NCBI GenBank assembly: GCA_027625915.1
Contig: JANTQA010000032.1
Location: forward strand, 1,612,001 to 1,676,000
Source of the DNA: Anaeramoeba flamelloides
Lineage: Eukaryota; Metamonada; Anaeramoebidae
DNA: 64,000 bases
Direction: 5' to 3'
Positions 35,235 through 47,834 of this stretch are shown here, piece by piece; position 1 is the first letter of the stretch; every line of letters begins with the position of its first letter. The position numbers were made by a program, and so were the translations under genes. The notes under the pieces were generated by a model. It had not been told where the DNA came from, did not search any database, and worked only from the letters and a program-made list of their open reading frames with translations.

Positions 35235-35345
35235 AAGTGTAAATTACACTCTAGATGTCAATTTTACTTCAATTTACTTTTAGATTTTTTAGGCGGGAAA
35301 TCATGGGTTTTCTGATTATTATTTATTAATTGGAAATAATTTCGA
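35235..35345 (+). repeat. Repeat family J, fragment 5
   Basis: GAAGTGTAAATTACACTCTA followed by GATGTC matches the terminal part of J1 (reverse, about 62,300-62,340) and J2 (about 11,537). Only this end segment is present, followed by a related GGGAAATCATGGGTTTTCTG block. Confidence 0.65.
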
Positions 35346-35714
35346 ACTATCTTGGTTGAACAATAGTTCGCTAGGATTTATTTGTTTTAATTTGTTTTCA
35401 AATATTAGTTTATAATTTTTTTATGAATTGCAGACATACCCATCAAAATTTATTAATATTATCGATTAATTTCTTTCTGTTTAAACTTTAAATATAAAGG
35501 AAAAAATTTATTTAAATTTTTTTTTTAATCACATAGGAATTTCGAAACATCATTTCAAAAATTGTGACTCACCTGAAATAATAAATTGAAAAAAAAAAAT
35601 TATCCTTTAGTATTCAAGAACAATTAATAAATAAATCTTATTTTGAATTCACTTTTAAATCATTCTAAATATATAAAAACCTGATATATTAAAAATTAAA
35701 AAAAAATAAAAACA

Positions 35715-37460
35715 AAAACAAAAAAAAAAGTTTGTTCCAATTTTTGAAATGAGCATTATCGATTTTTTGTTACTAAACTTTTACTGAAAAAAAGTTAACA
35801 ACCACCTTTTTTACGAATGATGAAATTTATTTTTAATGACATTACATCGTTTCAATTTTCCTGGTGGTTATTTGTCTTTACCAAGATCTTTTTTTTTTCT
35901 AATGATCTTATGTTAAAAAAAAAAAAAATCAAAAAAAAAAAAAAAAAAGAAAAAGAAAAAAAAAGAAAAAAAAAGAAAAATAACAAAAAAAGAAAAAGAA
36001 AATCAAAAATTTGAAAAAATAAAATTAATGAAAAAACAAACCTTTGAAATTTACAAAATTAGAAAAAAGGATTCTGATAAAAAAATTGTAAAATATTTTT
36101 TTTAACAAGAAAACTGTAATAAAACTTCAAAACAACTTCCTTTCAGGGAGTAAGTACATTTTTCATTTTTTGGGTGTAGTCATTTATGTGAAACTGAATT
36201 ATTCAAATCTTTTATTTTGCCAAATATATTGATATTTTCATAAATACTAGAGTGGAATATATCCTAGTTTAAGATATTTTCATACCAATTATAAAACGGA
36301 AATCAAAAAAATGAAAAAATTGATCAAAAAAAAATAAATGAAAATCATTTATTACTTGATCTTATCTATAAAATTTTACACAATTACTAATTATTGATTT
36401 GGTTTTATTTTTAATTCTTAATGAAAATACATATTGTTTGTAAAATTTTTCATAAACATATTACTGTTTATTTCTAAAGAATTTCCAAAATGTATTTAAA
36501 AATCCTATTTTCATGTATGTCATCCAATTCTAGTTTTAGTTCAGAAAATCAGAGATTTTTTTAATTCTTCTTGAGAATAAGGGTTTATTAGGTAAATTCG
36601 TTTGATTTGATAATTATTTATTTTCCATTAAAATGAGAACTCAAAAAAATTCTGAATCTGATTGAAATTTGTTATTGAATTTTTCAATTATTTTGATTTG
36701 AATCTTTTGTAACTGTTTTTTGATTCCAAGAATTCAACCCATTTACTTTTAATTTTTGAAATAGTACTCTTTGTTTTGGCTTTGTTTGATAAAAATATTT
36801 GAAAAAAGAATTTTGAAAGTAAATTTATAACAAAAGGTTTTTTAAAATTATAATAAATAGTAATGGGGTGAGAAATTCAAGGGAAAAAATAGTTTGTATT
36901 CAGACAAACTAAGAAGATAAAGAAAATCAATCTTCGAAAATAGGCTTTTATCGAATTTTTTTTTTAATCAAACTTGATTTCAACAAATTTATTTGAAATG
37001 GTGATCTTTCATGTTTGGTCATCTAAAAGAAAATATTTGTTTCAAATACACACCCTTCCGGGTATATTTTGTTGGTTTTACTGTTTGATTAATTTCGATC
37101 ATTTGGTATAAACACATTTCTAGATCCAAAACCAAATTTAATAAAACCAAAAATTAAATCAGTAAAAAATGTTCAAAAAATTGAAAAATTTAAGATTAAA
37201 CTCTGAATTACTTTGATTCTTTTCACGAATAGATTAGTGAATGGTATTTTGGTTCCAAAGTTTAAATATCTGGTGGCACTCGTAAAAATATTTTTCAGTA
37301 ATGTTCACACAATTAAAATTTTTCAAAATGGTAAAATGTACTTACTTCCTTAAAATTATAAAGTGAGTAAAAATTTTTGAAATTTAGTTTATTTAAATAA
37401 TTTGTGAATCATATTAATTTTAGTATTGTTGAACTTATGAAATATATTAAATATCAAAGA
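35715..37460 (+). repeat. Repeat family F, copy 2, split by element E2
   Basis: The left part (35,715-36,140) and right part (37,354-37,460) match 9820-10,450 in order. The junction in copy 1 reads ACAACTCC-AATTAAC-ATTATAAAG; here ACAACTTCC and AATTATAAAG are separated by the 1.21 kb E element. Confidence 0.75.
36141..37353 (+). mobile_element. TTAA-family element E, copy 2
   Basis: The left end is CAGGGAGTAAGTACATTTTT and the right end is AAATGTACTTACTTCC then TTAA (37,350-37,353). The terminal inverted repeat is short (GGGAGTAAGTAC/GTACTTACTTCC). The body matches E3 at 53.3-54.9 kb throughout. The left TTAA has decayed to TTTC. No transposase frame is seen. Confidence 0.85.
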
Positions 37461-39826
37461 TTTTCATCTAATATAGAGATTTATAGACAATTTTTATTTC
37501 ATAACCAGACTCAAAATGACAATTTTAGTTTTAGCAAAGCAAGAAAGTCAATTTATTAATTTGAATATTTTTGTTCATGATCTAAAATGAATCATATTTG
37601 TGAGGCAGATGTATTCTATTTATAATTTTTCATTCATTTTCTCAAAAAAATAAATGGATTTTGTGTAAATAGAACCTTTGTAATGTATTCCAGAATCAAC
37701 TTACTATACTTAAAAAATCCATAAATGTCTTAATCGGTCAAATTTCTTCCAAAATCATCTTTGGTGTTTTAGTTATTGAGTTGTATTACTTGATTTATGT
37801 TTTCTATTATTGTGAAATATTGTTGTTTTTTTTTTTTTAATTTGTGCAATATTATTACAATTGTGGTTAATTAAACAATTATTAATAATATATTCAGAAT
37901 TGTAATACGAATTTTTTTTATAATTTAGATTTTAGATTATATTTAAAAAGGGTGATATTCCCTTCATGATTGATAATATATTTTAAATTCTCAATTTTTT
38001 AACATACTTTTACAAATTAATTTTTAAATTATTAATAGTGTTTTCAATATCTTCTATTGGATAAAATATATCAATTTCAAACTCTTTTCAAATCTTTTTT
38101 TTAAATTTTTCAAATAATCTAGAATCTTTTAACTTCATTTATTTGAATTCTTATAATATAACAAAATCATCATTAATCTGATTTTTTAGATGTATTTTTT
38201 TTTTTGCTATTTCATGCCTTAGTAAATTGATTTTTTTTTTAAGAGGGATTAATGAAGTTTGAATTACTTAAAATATTTTTATTGGTAGAATAATGTTGTA
38301 TTTATTTATATTTACTTTATAAATTATATCATTTATTGATTAAATTTATTTTTATTTCATTTTTATTTTGTTGGTATTGGAGGTAATCATATATGAATAT
38401 AAAAAAATATGAAATTATTTTTGAGAAATATTATTGAGTAATTTTAAATTTTTAAAAGTTCAATATATGCTAATAGTAATCTTATTAATTTTTTATTTTG
38501 TAGTGGTTTAGAGCTTTTTCTATTGTTTATTAATTTTTTACAATTTTGCAATCGATGTAATTAATTAAGAGATTGAAATATTTGGTGTTTTACTATTCGA
38601 AGAATTTGGGAGAATTACAAAATTTTTTTTTTGAAATTTTATCATAATCTCAAAATATATAAATTTATAAAATACCCAACTATTATTGTTTTAAAATTTT
38701 TAATATTGATTTATTGTTTTTTCGATAATATACCATGAATTCTAATTTTCTATCATCTGCGAATATTACTTGATTAAAAATGGGAACATTAAAGCAATTT
38801 CTGACGACATTAACAATGGTGGTGGAATAATGAAATAAGATTCAACTATTATATTTTTAATAATCTTTCAAATATCATTTAGTATTTTTTTTTTTTTTGA
38901 GGAGAATTTTTTATTAATTATTGTCTCAAAAAAATAATAAGATTGGGTTTATTTTTGGTTTTTGTCTCTATATTAGTTCTATTTTTAGTGCATTGTTTTT
39001 TCTACATGGTGCATTTTCACAGGAAAAATACATTTTTTTCTCACTAGTTAGTAAAATTTACAAATAATAAACAAATTTTATCTACCACTAACTGAAAATT
39101 TTCAAAAAACTATGATTTTTCTTTGATTTTTGTATCCTATCCTCCCTAAAAATTTTTTTGATAGAAAACATACTAATATTTAATATTAAAAGAAAAAAGT
39201 GGTGAAAATCAAGTTTCAGTCAAAAAATGTGGTATAATACAAAAGATCACCCAGAAAAATAAAGTAAAAGTTATCTTGAAGAGAAAAAAAAAATACATCG
39301 CTTTAATTTATATTTTGATTATTAATATTTTTATCTCCAACCAAGGTTTCAATTAACTTTATGTATTATTTGCAATGAAATTAGACTAAATTAAATTGAA
39401 AATAATATATTTTTTTTAAAAGTATAAATTATTGTTTGTAAAAATTACTTAAAATATTATATACCCTTATTAAAAAGCAAACTTTACAGATAAAATGTAA
39501 AAATAAAATTAAAAACTAAACAAATCTTTGTAAATAAATTTTATAATTCAAAGAAAAAAAATAAATCTAAAAATGGGTATAATAATTTTTTATTGTTCAG
39601 GGAACAAAATTTATGTTGATTATTTAATAAAAGTTAATTAAAAATATTTTAAAAAGATAACATTGGTATTTTTTTTTTTTTTTTTTTAGACTGAATTTGA
39701 TCATAAAAAAGAAAGAATTTTCAATTGTAATTTAAAATAATATAATACCATATCTTAAAAATAAGTAAAGCAAGGTATAAATAATGAAATATGCATAAAT
39801 TAGAATTTTATTTGGTTAGCAGAAAT

Positions 39827-40987
39827 TTATTTTTTATCGGTTTTCTCTTTCTTTTCGAGTTCTTTGAGCTCTTCTTCAATTTCTTCTTCTTTTTCTTCCT
39901 CTTTTTCTTTTTTTTCTTCTTTTTTTTCTTTTTCTTTTTCGGTTTTCATGACAATTCTTTCCATTTCCATAATTGTTTTCAAGGGGATTAATTTGGTATC
40001 ACCAAGGAAGGAATCCCATCTACCAGCCCAGCCACCGTAAAGGCCAAACCACATTTGTTCTTCTTCGTCTGTGAACAAAAAAGAAGCGTGGGAATATCTT
40101 GGATAAGGAGCTTTATTTTTTCTGATATCCTTCATTGTCAACCCTACCTTTTCCCATACGGAATCCTGAAGATCGTAAATATAAAAATCGTTGTTGATTG
40201 CAATTTCTCCTCGCTTTTCATAAATGCCGCCAAAGGACATTAATTTAGGTTTTGAATCCCATGTGAAGTGAACAAAGTTTGAGGCTCTGTTCTTTCTTGG
40301 AGAGTTTCCGGTGTATTCAATTTGTTCCCATTTCGATGATTCAATTTCAAATTTCCACATGTCATCAAGTGTGTCTTCCAATCCTGTGTACCCTGTACCG
40401 CCACCGTAGACGAAAATGTGTCCGTCAACTAAGCAAGCTGAAGCAGACATCCTGACCTTTGGGTTTTTTTCTGATTTTGGTTTAATTTTTGTAACTGTGC
40501 TGTCCTTCAAATTAATACAATGGATCTCGGAACATAAAGGAGAGGCAAAGGTTTCCATTCCCTCTGTTACACAATGGCCTCCATAGGTGTAAATCAAGTT
40601 ATTCTCTGAATCAAACATCATGTTATGAGCAAACATCTTTGGGCTGTTTTCTGGTAATTCAATTTGCGTCCATTTGTTTTTTTTTAAATCAAAGCAATAA
40701 AGATCATTGAACATCTCATAAACTGGTTGGTAATCTCCAAACCCTCCGTAACAATATAATTTGTCATCATTTCCAAGAATTAGCCCGGGTAAAGATCTTT
40801 CTTTTGGTACATCCCCTGTGACTTCCAATTTCTCCCATTTCTTCGTTGCCAAATCAAAGGTATACATCGAGTTATCGCAATCTTCCCTTGACAAAAGTCC
40901 ACCAAAGATATACAGCTTGTTGTTATAAACAACGTGGCCACAGGCAGATCTTGGTTGTGGTGAGTTTTTTGAATATGATTTCCACAT
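39827..40987 (-). CDS. Kelch-repeat protein with acidic C-terminal helix
   Basis: A one-exon gene of 386 codons starting with ATG at 40,987 (MWKSYSKNSPQPRSACGHVV). It has about six kelch repeats that make a beta-propeller; typical pieces are NNKLYIFGGLLSREDCDNSM, DDKLYCYGGFGDY, NNLIYTYGGHC, GHIFVYGGGTGYTG, PKLMSFGGIYEKRG and MWFGLYGGWAGRWDSF, each followed by an xxDLxxxxW strand. After the propeller comes a run of Lys and Glu (about residues 345-386) that should form a charged helix or coiled coil. Kelch propellers usually serve as protein-binding platforms; the partner cannot be told from the sequence. The gene is less AT-rich than its surroundings and unbroken, which suggests selection. Confidence 0.95.
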   Translation of the reverse strand: MWKSYSKNSPQPRSACGHVVYNNKLYIFGGLLSREDCDNSMYTFDLATKKWEKLEVTGDVPKERSLPGLILGNDDKLYCYGGFGDYQPVYEMFNDLYCFDLKKNKWTQIELPENSPKMFAHNMMFDSENNLIYTYGGHCVTEGMETFASPLCSEIHCINLKDSTVTKIKPKSEKNPKVRMSASACLVDGHIFVYGGGTGYTGLEDTLDDMWKFEIESSKWEQIEYTGNSPRKNRASNFVHFTWDSKPKLMSFGGIYEKRGEIAINNDFYIYDLQDSVWEKVGLTMKDIRKNKAPYPRYSHASFLFTDEEEQMWFGLYGGWAGRWDSFLGDTKLIPLKTIMEMERIVMKTEKEKEKKEEKKEKEEEKEEEIEEELKELEKKEKTDKK

Positions 40988-41939
40988 AGTAATCGATTAT
41001 TAAAGAATTTGTTGTTTTGAAAACAGAAATTATTTTGAAAAAATAAATTAATGAATTCTCAGTTTATCATATTTTGTTTTAAATCATGTTTTCTGAGAAA
41101 CTGTCTTGAGTGAACTTGCTGGTTTCTCTTTTTATTTTATTTTATCTTGATTTGTCTAAATCTTTTGTTTTTTTCTTGAAATGACAAAAAAAGGGAAAAA
41201 AATCAAAATACTCTTGCTTCATTTTTTTTTGACATTCATTTTTGATTAGTCAAACAAAATCACTCAAATCTGTTAATAGGAATTAATTCTTGAGTTTTTT
41301 TTCAAAACAAGTATTCCTTTTTTGTTCTGAATCGATTATTTTTTAGAAAATATTTGTTTAGAAAATTCAAAACACCCAACAACTTTTATCGTTTCTAGGG
41401 ATCCTTCTCAGACTAAACGTTTGGAGTGTTTTTAATTGACCTGTGTTGTTTCTTAGCTTTTGTTGAATGAACCAAGAGGACATCAAAGTACGAGTATATT
41501 TTTATTTTTTAGTGAAGCGGATGTAAGAGAAAATAATTTCTTTTTTTGAAAAATCAAAGATTGTAGGATTTCAAAGCTGCTTAAATTTTTTTAGACAAAC
41601 TACACCAAACCAGGTTATATTACAAATTGTAAAATATTTGTCCTTATTGTTTTTGGGATGCAAAACAATAAAAATTTATTATTGTTTGGTTTAGTTTTTA
41701 AAAGGTAAATTCGTTCGATAACTTGTTCTTGTTATTCAAACCAACTTGATGGTATTTTTGAAATTTTTATTAGGTGATAAAAAGTTCAAATAGGACAACT
41801 AAAACGAGAGAAAATTTCAGTCTTTTGGGAATTAGTACCAAAAGATCCTTCCATGATTTATTCTTCAAATTATTTTTTTAAGGGAATCAAACGAGAAAGG
41901 AATGGGATCAAAAACAAACAATAGTATAATTAATACAAT

Positions 41940-42120
41940 ACATTCATTCATTCTGATTTGAATGGCTCTAAAAAATCTCTATTTAATATTATTGAACAAT
42001 AATATTATTTTATATTTTGATAGGATAATATTTCAGCTGATTATTCCATTGTTTTTCATTTCTGAATTCTGGGTTTTGTTTAGGAACCTTGAAAAATTCA
42101 AAACAAACCATTGTCAAGTA
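41940..42120 (+). repeat. Repeat family I, copy 2
   Basis: This is a diverged match to 17,800-18,170 through ATTTCAGCTGATTA and TTTCTGAATTCTGGGTTTTG, in the same orientation. Confidence 0.45.
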
Positions 42121-42222
42121 ACAAACTAATTGGTCATTCAAATACTATATTCTATTTCTCTGACAATTCCTTTTATGTAAAAATAAAAAGAGGAAAATGA
42201 AGCATATAATTTAATTCAATGT

Positions 42223-42445
42223 TACTGTTAATTGCAAAATAATAAGATCAAAATTTTCATCCAGCTTTCCAAAATAACCCCATCCAACTCATTAAAATAT
42301 CTCTACAAAATTTACATTTCTTGTGAGGAAATTGATAATATAAAGCTTCTTTACTGATTTAAAATTGAAATTTAACGATACTTTGAAAATCTTTTTTGGA
42401 AAGCTAAATGAAAATTTTGTTCCTTTTATTTTTCAACAAACAGTA
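42223..42445 (+). mobile_element. TA-flanked short element N, copy 2
   Basis: The left end is TA-CTGTTAATTGCAAAATAA, then AAATTTTCATCCAGCTTTCC. The right end is GGAAAGCTAAATGAAAATTT, then TTTTTCAACAAACAG-TA. The element is 223 bp with TIRs of about 50 bases, TA on both sides, and no coding capacity. It fits a Tc1/mariner-type MITE. Confidence 0.8.
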
Positions 42446-42878
42446 GATTTCAAATGTCAGTAATAAAAGAGAAAAAATATTTACTTTATTTTTCTTCTTG
42501 TTCTTTTATAAAAATTTTCTCTGTGGATTATTTTCTCAAAATACAAGGCGCAGAAAAGTTTAATACATATTTTACAATAAAAATTGTGATTATTTTTTAT
42601 CCAAGACCCTAACATTTGTTGATCTTAGAAAAATAAACAATAAACAAAAGTATTGTTAATTGCAAAATAAAAAGATCAAAATTTTCATTCAGCTTTTCAA
42701 AAAAATTATCATCTCTCACGAATTAATATAAATCATTCAAGTTCCCAATTCTAAAAAGTCAAATGAATAATTTAAGCTAATTTTTAGAATTAAAAATTTG
42801 AAATTTTACCATGATTTTTTAAATAAACCTCAAATTTTTGGAAAGTTGTATGAAAATTTTGATCCATTTATTTTGAAA

Positions 42879-43788
42879 AAAATAGTGGCAGTAAAAATAA
42901 GGTGCAAATAATTTCGAAGCAAATAGTTTCGAACTTTTAGTAGGGTATTGTTTTGAGTTTATAGGGTTTATAGTTTGTAAAGTGGGACAATTAGATACGT
43001 AATAAAAAAATTGAAAATTTTTTATGGGATTTGTTTTTTTTGTCATTTTTTTATTATTTTACTGATCAGAAATTCATTTTTTTATTTTTTTTAAAGACAG
43101 GTATTGTGAAATATAAAAAAAAAATAAATTAAATTTACTTTTGGAAGCAATAAGTAATGTTGAAAATAATCAAAGAAAGGAAAATGTAAAAGAAAAATAA
43201 TGATAAAGAATTCAGGTTATTAAAAAATGAAAAAGAAACAATCTATAACTACTGTTTCCAATGCAATGTCAATATTTTAATAGACCGAAAAAGTGTTTTT
43301 ATTCAGAAAGAGGGTACGTATAAAAAGCACTGCATGGAATGTTCTGAAATTCTTTGGACGGGATTGAATTTAACAAAAATATCTATCGACCAGAAGAAGT
43401 CTTACAAAATGTTTATACACAATACCATAATTTAGATTCTTCTTCACCCATTAAAATTTTAAGTGATAAAGAATTAAAAAGTAAGACACTCACATTGATA
43501 AGACTGACTATTCCTCCAAAAAAAATTGATCAATTTAATCAAGGGTTCGAAAAAACAATAGAAAACACACAATTTTTGAAAAAGCTAATATTTTTTTTTT
43601 TTTGAAAAAATAAAAAATAATCAAAATTTGTCACCAACTTGCGAATTTTTTTTTATTTTTTTATTTTATGTCCAATCTTTATCAAACCAAATTTAATGGG
43701 TGGGTCTTTCTCAAAACATTAACATACTAAAAGTTCGAAACTATTTGCTTCGAAATTATTTGCACGTTATTATTACTACCAAAATAGT
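42879..43788. mobile_element. Element L: 56 bp TIRs and 8 bp target duplication
   Basis: An 894 bp element (42,887-43,780) is bounded by perfect 8 bp direct repeats AAAATAGT (42,879-42,886 and 43,781-43,788). The left TIR starts GGCAGTAAAAATAAGGTGCA and both TIRs continue through AATTTCGAAGCAAATAGTTT and CGAACTTTTAGTA. An 8 bp duplication is typical of hAT, and also of P and some Mutator elements; the superfamily is not settled. The perfect duplication points to a recent insertion. Confidence 0.9.
43190..43605 (+). pseudogene. Broken reading frame inside element L, Cys-pair motif
   Basis: Two overlapping frames give a continuous-looking protein with one frameshift near 43,345. The first part has two Cys pairs (YCFQCNVNI...HKHC-like KKHCMECSEIL), a possible zinc-binding ribbon. 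After the shift it reads LDGIEFNKNIYRPEEVLQNV, ...KILSDKELKSKTLTLIRLT and ends near 43,605. There is no ATG close to the start. It may be a transposase relic or a captured host exon; I do not recognise the family. Confidence 0.4.
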
Positions 43789-43979
43789 ATTTGTGGTATT
43801 GATTTCTGAAAGTTCTATTATTAAAAAAGAAATTCTAAAAATGAAGGATGTAAAGTGGAAAATTTGTCTCAAAAAATAGAGTTTTTAGTGATTTTGATGA
43901 TAAGACCTATTATCATGATATTATCAATAAATTTGTAACACTGGGAATAAATCGTGATTAATCCTTCTTTATCACTAAA

Positions 43980-45258
43980 AATCATAAAAATGCTATATAT
44001 TTTTTTTTTATCTCAAACATTTTATTTGGAAAAATTTAACAATATAATTTCAAACAACAACTGATAAGAAAGTGATTGTATCACAAAAAAGTTTAGGATA
44101 GTGTTGAAGTCACTGTGGAAAGATTTTCGGAAATCCTTTAGTAATTAGGCAAAGTTTGGAAATTTTCTGATCTTCTTTTTTTGAATTCTATTTGGGTAAA
44201 ATACTTCTTATTTTACTATTAAATTCCACTTTAAAAATGTTATTTAAAGTTATTTTAAAAGAGTTTAACCAATTTATTTTGCCAATTTTTAATCTCATAA
44301 ATATATAAGGTTTTGCCGCACTCAAGGATTTACGACATTGGAAAATTAAATTGGTTCAAGTCACTCAATTATTTGATCAATAGACGACAAAGAAAAAAGT
44401 CCATCAACTTTCCCGTACTGTTTGGAAATCAAACAAATTCCCTTTCTTTGTTTAAAAACAATGTCTAAAATCAAACAACGTTTTTGTTTTTTCTCTCAAA
44501 GAAATCAATATCATTTTTAAAAAAATTAAAAACGTTTAGTCTCTTTTTTCTTCGAAAAAAGGAGAGAAAAGACCTTTAATAAAAGATTTTCAAAGTGAGA
44601 AAAAAACATTTACCAATTTTTGAATTTAGAAAAAAAAAAACATTTTATTTTACTATGTCGAGTCAAGAAATTTTGGAGGAATGTTCAAAATCGGTCACAG
44701 TTAAGAACACATAATATATGAGGAGTTTCATGTTTGATCGCTTTCGGAAGTTTCCTTAACAAGCGGACAATAAAAGCGGAGATAGAAACCCATTGAAAAG
44801 TTGAACGATCTGGTTAGTTTATGTATGAATTTAAACCAAGTTTTATCACCGATGTATGAAAATGTAAAATTTAACTTCAGTGTTTACAGTAACTTCATTG
44901 GGAGAAAAAGATCCTTTGAAGAGTAAGTTCTTCAAAGTACCAGTGCAAAATAACAAATTGGTTAAAAATGTGTTTCTTTGTTTTTTATTGTGTAGAGTTA
45001 GATCCCGAGTTAAAAAATAAATAGCACCTCATATTGCTTCATTTGTTCAAAAATCACCTTGTTATGTTTACTCGTTTTGGTTCTCCTTCCAGACTCAAAA
45101 TATGATATTGTTCTAGTGCTAAGATTATATTAATCGTCGTTCTTCGAACTCCTCAATATCATCTTATATCACTTTTAACAATATCATATTTCTCGTTCTT
45201 CCAGGCCAAACTCGCAACATAACAAGGTGATTGTTTCCAAATCAAATCAATAAAGAAC
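43980..45258 (-). repeat. Repeat family S, copy 2
   Basis: It matches 28,643-29,935 in reverse complement over its whole length. Its right part (about 45,050-45,235) is a clearer palindrome than in copy 1: ATCACCTTGTTATG at one end, CATAACAAGGTGATTG at the other, with GATATTGTT/AACAATATC inside. The conserved stop context GATCAATAGACGACAAAG is at about 44,377. Confidence 0.8.
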
Positions 45259-47834
45259 GAGATAATCCACTTTCTCATGATAAAATAAGAAATTATTTTT
45301 TGAAATCACCTTAAAAAAAATCTCTTTGACATTAGCAATGGTTTTCCCCTTTAAAAATTTTCGAAAGTGTTAAAAGGGGTTGTGAATTGCTACAAATGTT
45401 TGAAAGTTTTGAAAGAAAGAAAACTTTTTTAAAGGGGGATGAAACTGTTTGTAGCCGAAAAAAACAATTTATCTTTTCTTTTATTATTAAATGAATAAAA
45501 TCTCCTACAAATTTATGACCAAACTAATAATATATCCTTTTCAACAGTAGACTTGAATATAAAATAGATGTTCTTTTTTAAAAAATTGTAATGCCTTCAC
45601 AAGTTAAAAAACCAAAAAGAATAAAGAGTGATTGTCCAATTTATTAGTAGATTATCAAAAAACACCTTTTAAGGGACGAATCTCTATTGAATTTTTTTCA
45701 CCTAAATTTAATAGAGATTGAGAAAATTTTTTATCAAATTACTTGGATTTGTAAAACCCGTTTATTTTCAACATTAAACAGATTTCTAGATAATAAATCC
45801 TTATTTAGAAATTGGTCAAGATATAAATAATAATAGAGACTAGTCCCTAACTCTATTTATCTTTTCTGTATAATACAAAGATCTGAGAAGAAGAAATATA
45901 ACTAATAATATTTGAATTCTAAATGGGAAAAAAATCCACTTTCTTTTCTATATTTTTATTTTTATAACAGATTTTTTAAAGAAGTGGGTTGTAGTTTATT
46001 CCTCTATTTGAAAAAAGGAAATTGAAAAGGAAGTGAAAATCATTTCCCATTTAGAATTCCAACACAGGTCTATAAAAGTTAATTGCAATCAATCTTAATT
46101 GTGACTGATAATGTAGCTAGTTTATTGAGAAAGCTTTTGAAAAGTGTTTCAACCCCTTTTAGCTTTCCTCAAATAAAGAAAATGGATTTATAGAATAAGA
46201 TATTCTCAAAAGAATTAGTGAAGGGTTGGTTGTTCTGGAAGCCTTTTTATAAAACAAAATATATAATATCACTAATGACGGGTAAACTATTTATTTATCT
46301 TTTTTTATTTCGTTTGTTGTTCGAAAGGATTTTTGGTATGTCAAGTAAATCTACAATAAAATACAATAAATAATCTTGATCGGATCCTAGATTGAATCAT
46401 AGATCTTTTTTGTGGTTTTTGAAAATAAGAATTTTTTTCAAGGATCTATTTTTTTGATGAAATAAAAATTCACTTTCTAATAATATTGTTGAATTAGCCG
46501 AAAAAATAATCAACTATAATATCGATATTTCGGTTTTCTCATTTTATTTTGATATTTTTATCATACTTTTTTAGAATTCTCATACTCTTATAGAATATCG
46601 CGATTTGTTATAATATCGGGATATTCCTCTTTATAGTTATTTTCTACAATATTAGATTCAATAAGAATAATTGTGATTTTTGAAACTTTATCATGAATTA
46701 ACAAAGATTTCCTCAGATCTATCTAAATTTTTAAGAAAAATTTCTATCTTTAAAAAAACAAAAAATTATGTCTAAATTCAGAAAAATAACGAAAAAATTT
46801 CAAAGAAAGTTCATTCAGATGTTAAATTTGGTTTGCACATCAAGGTGTTTACTTTTAATTTTTATTTTATCTTCGGTATAATGTGGGGTGGTGAATTAGA
46901 TGTTGAATTTGAACAAGAAAAAAAAAAAAGCACGGATTTTATTTGGAATGTCTATTATAGAATTTTATCACAGATTTTTTTGATCATTGTAGATTGTAAT
47001 TTTTGATCACAATTTCTTTGGGTGTTCCCTTTTTTGTGTTTGTTTTGAGTAAACAAAAAATCCAAAGTATAGGGGGTGATTTTGAATTAAAAAAATAAAA
47101 ATGAGTTATATTTTTCCCTGTTTATGATATAAATAGTAGTATATCATTGAATTGTTTTTATCCGAACCGCAATTAAAAATTATCATTTTATAATGTTTAT
47201 TTTTTAATTGGTCCCTGTTAAAAAAATGTAACCCGCCTTAAAAATAAATCGTTAAAAAAAAATATTAATTATTATATATTCAATAACAACTAATTACTAA
47301 AATTTTATTTGAAAGTCGCTTTTAAATAATTCTGAAAATATTAAAGAATGATAAACGATATTTAAAAAAATTAAACTTGTTTTATAATGTTAATTAGAGT
47401 TTTTATGGGGTTTAATCCATATTCTTATCCGAAAAATATTTTCGTTTTTTGTATTGGAATTATTTTTCAAAATTTTGCAAATTTTAGTTTACTTTTTCAA
47501 ATTTTTGTTTTACTTTTGTTTTTGTTTTTCTTTTTATTTTTATTTTCATTTTTTTTTCTTTTTTATTTACAAAAGATCGAGTTTGAAAAAAATGCTTCAG
47601 AACTCCAAATTAACATACAGAACAGTTATGATTTGTATCATGTTTTGAAAAAGTAGTTCATAGAAAAAATACACAGAAACTCTTCAACATGACTAATCAA
47701 AATTATGAAATTTACTGTGCTTGTCGGGAATTGTTTATCAAAACTCTTATGGTTAGAAAACTTAAGGTAATAAAGAAAAAATAATAAAAATAAAGTGAAA
47801 ACAAAAAAATTTTTTAAATAATAAAAAATATATA

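Larger units (their letters stand above)
34952..39826. other. Intergenic region
   Basis: The CH-domain gene (+) and kelch gene (-) converge here. It includes a J fragment (35,235-35,345), family F copy 2 (35,715-37,460) interrupted by element E2 (36,141-37,353), and about 2.3 kb (37,460-39,820) of AT-rich sequence in which I recognise nothing. The Lys-rich frame at 35,817-36,014 lies inside F and is low complexity. Confidence 0.7.
42651..43789 (+). mobile_element. TA-flanked short element N, copy 3, interrupted by L
   Basis: The left end is TA-TTGTTAATTGCAAAATAA with AAATTTTCATTCAGCTTTTC. The right half has GGAAAGTTGTATGAAAATTT and TTTATTTTGAAAAAAATAG, then element L interrupts, and the last base pair TA is at 43,788-43,789. 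Confidence 0.7.
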
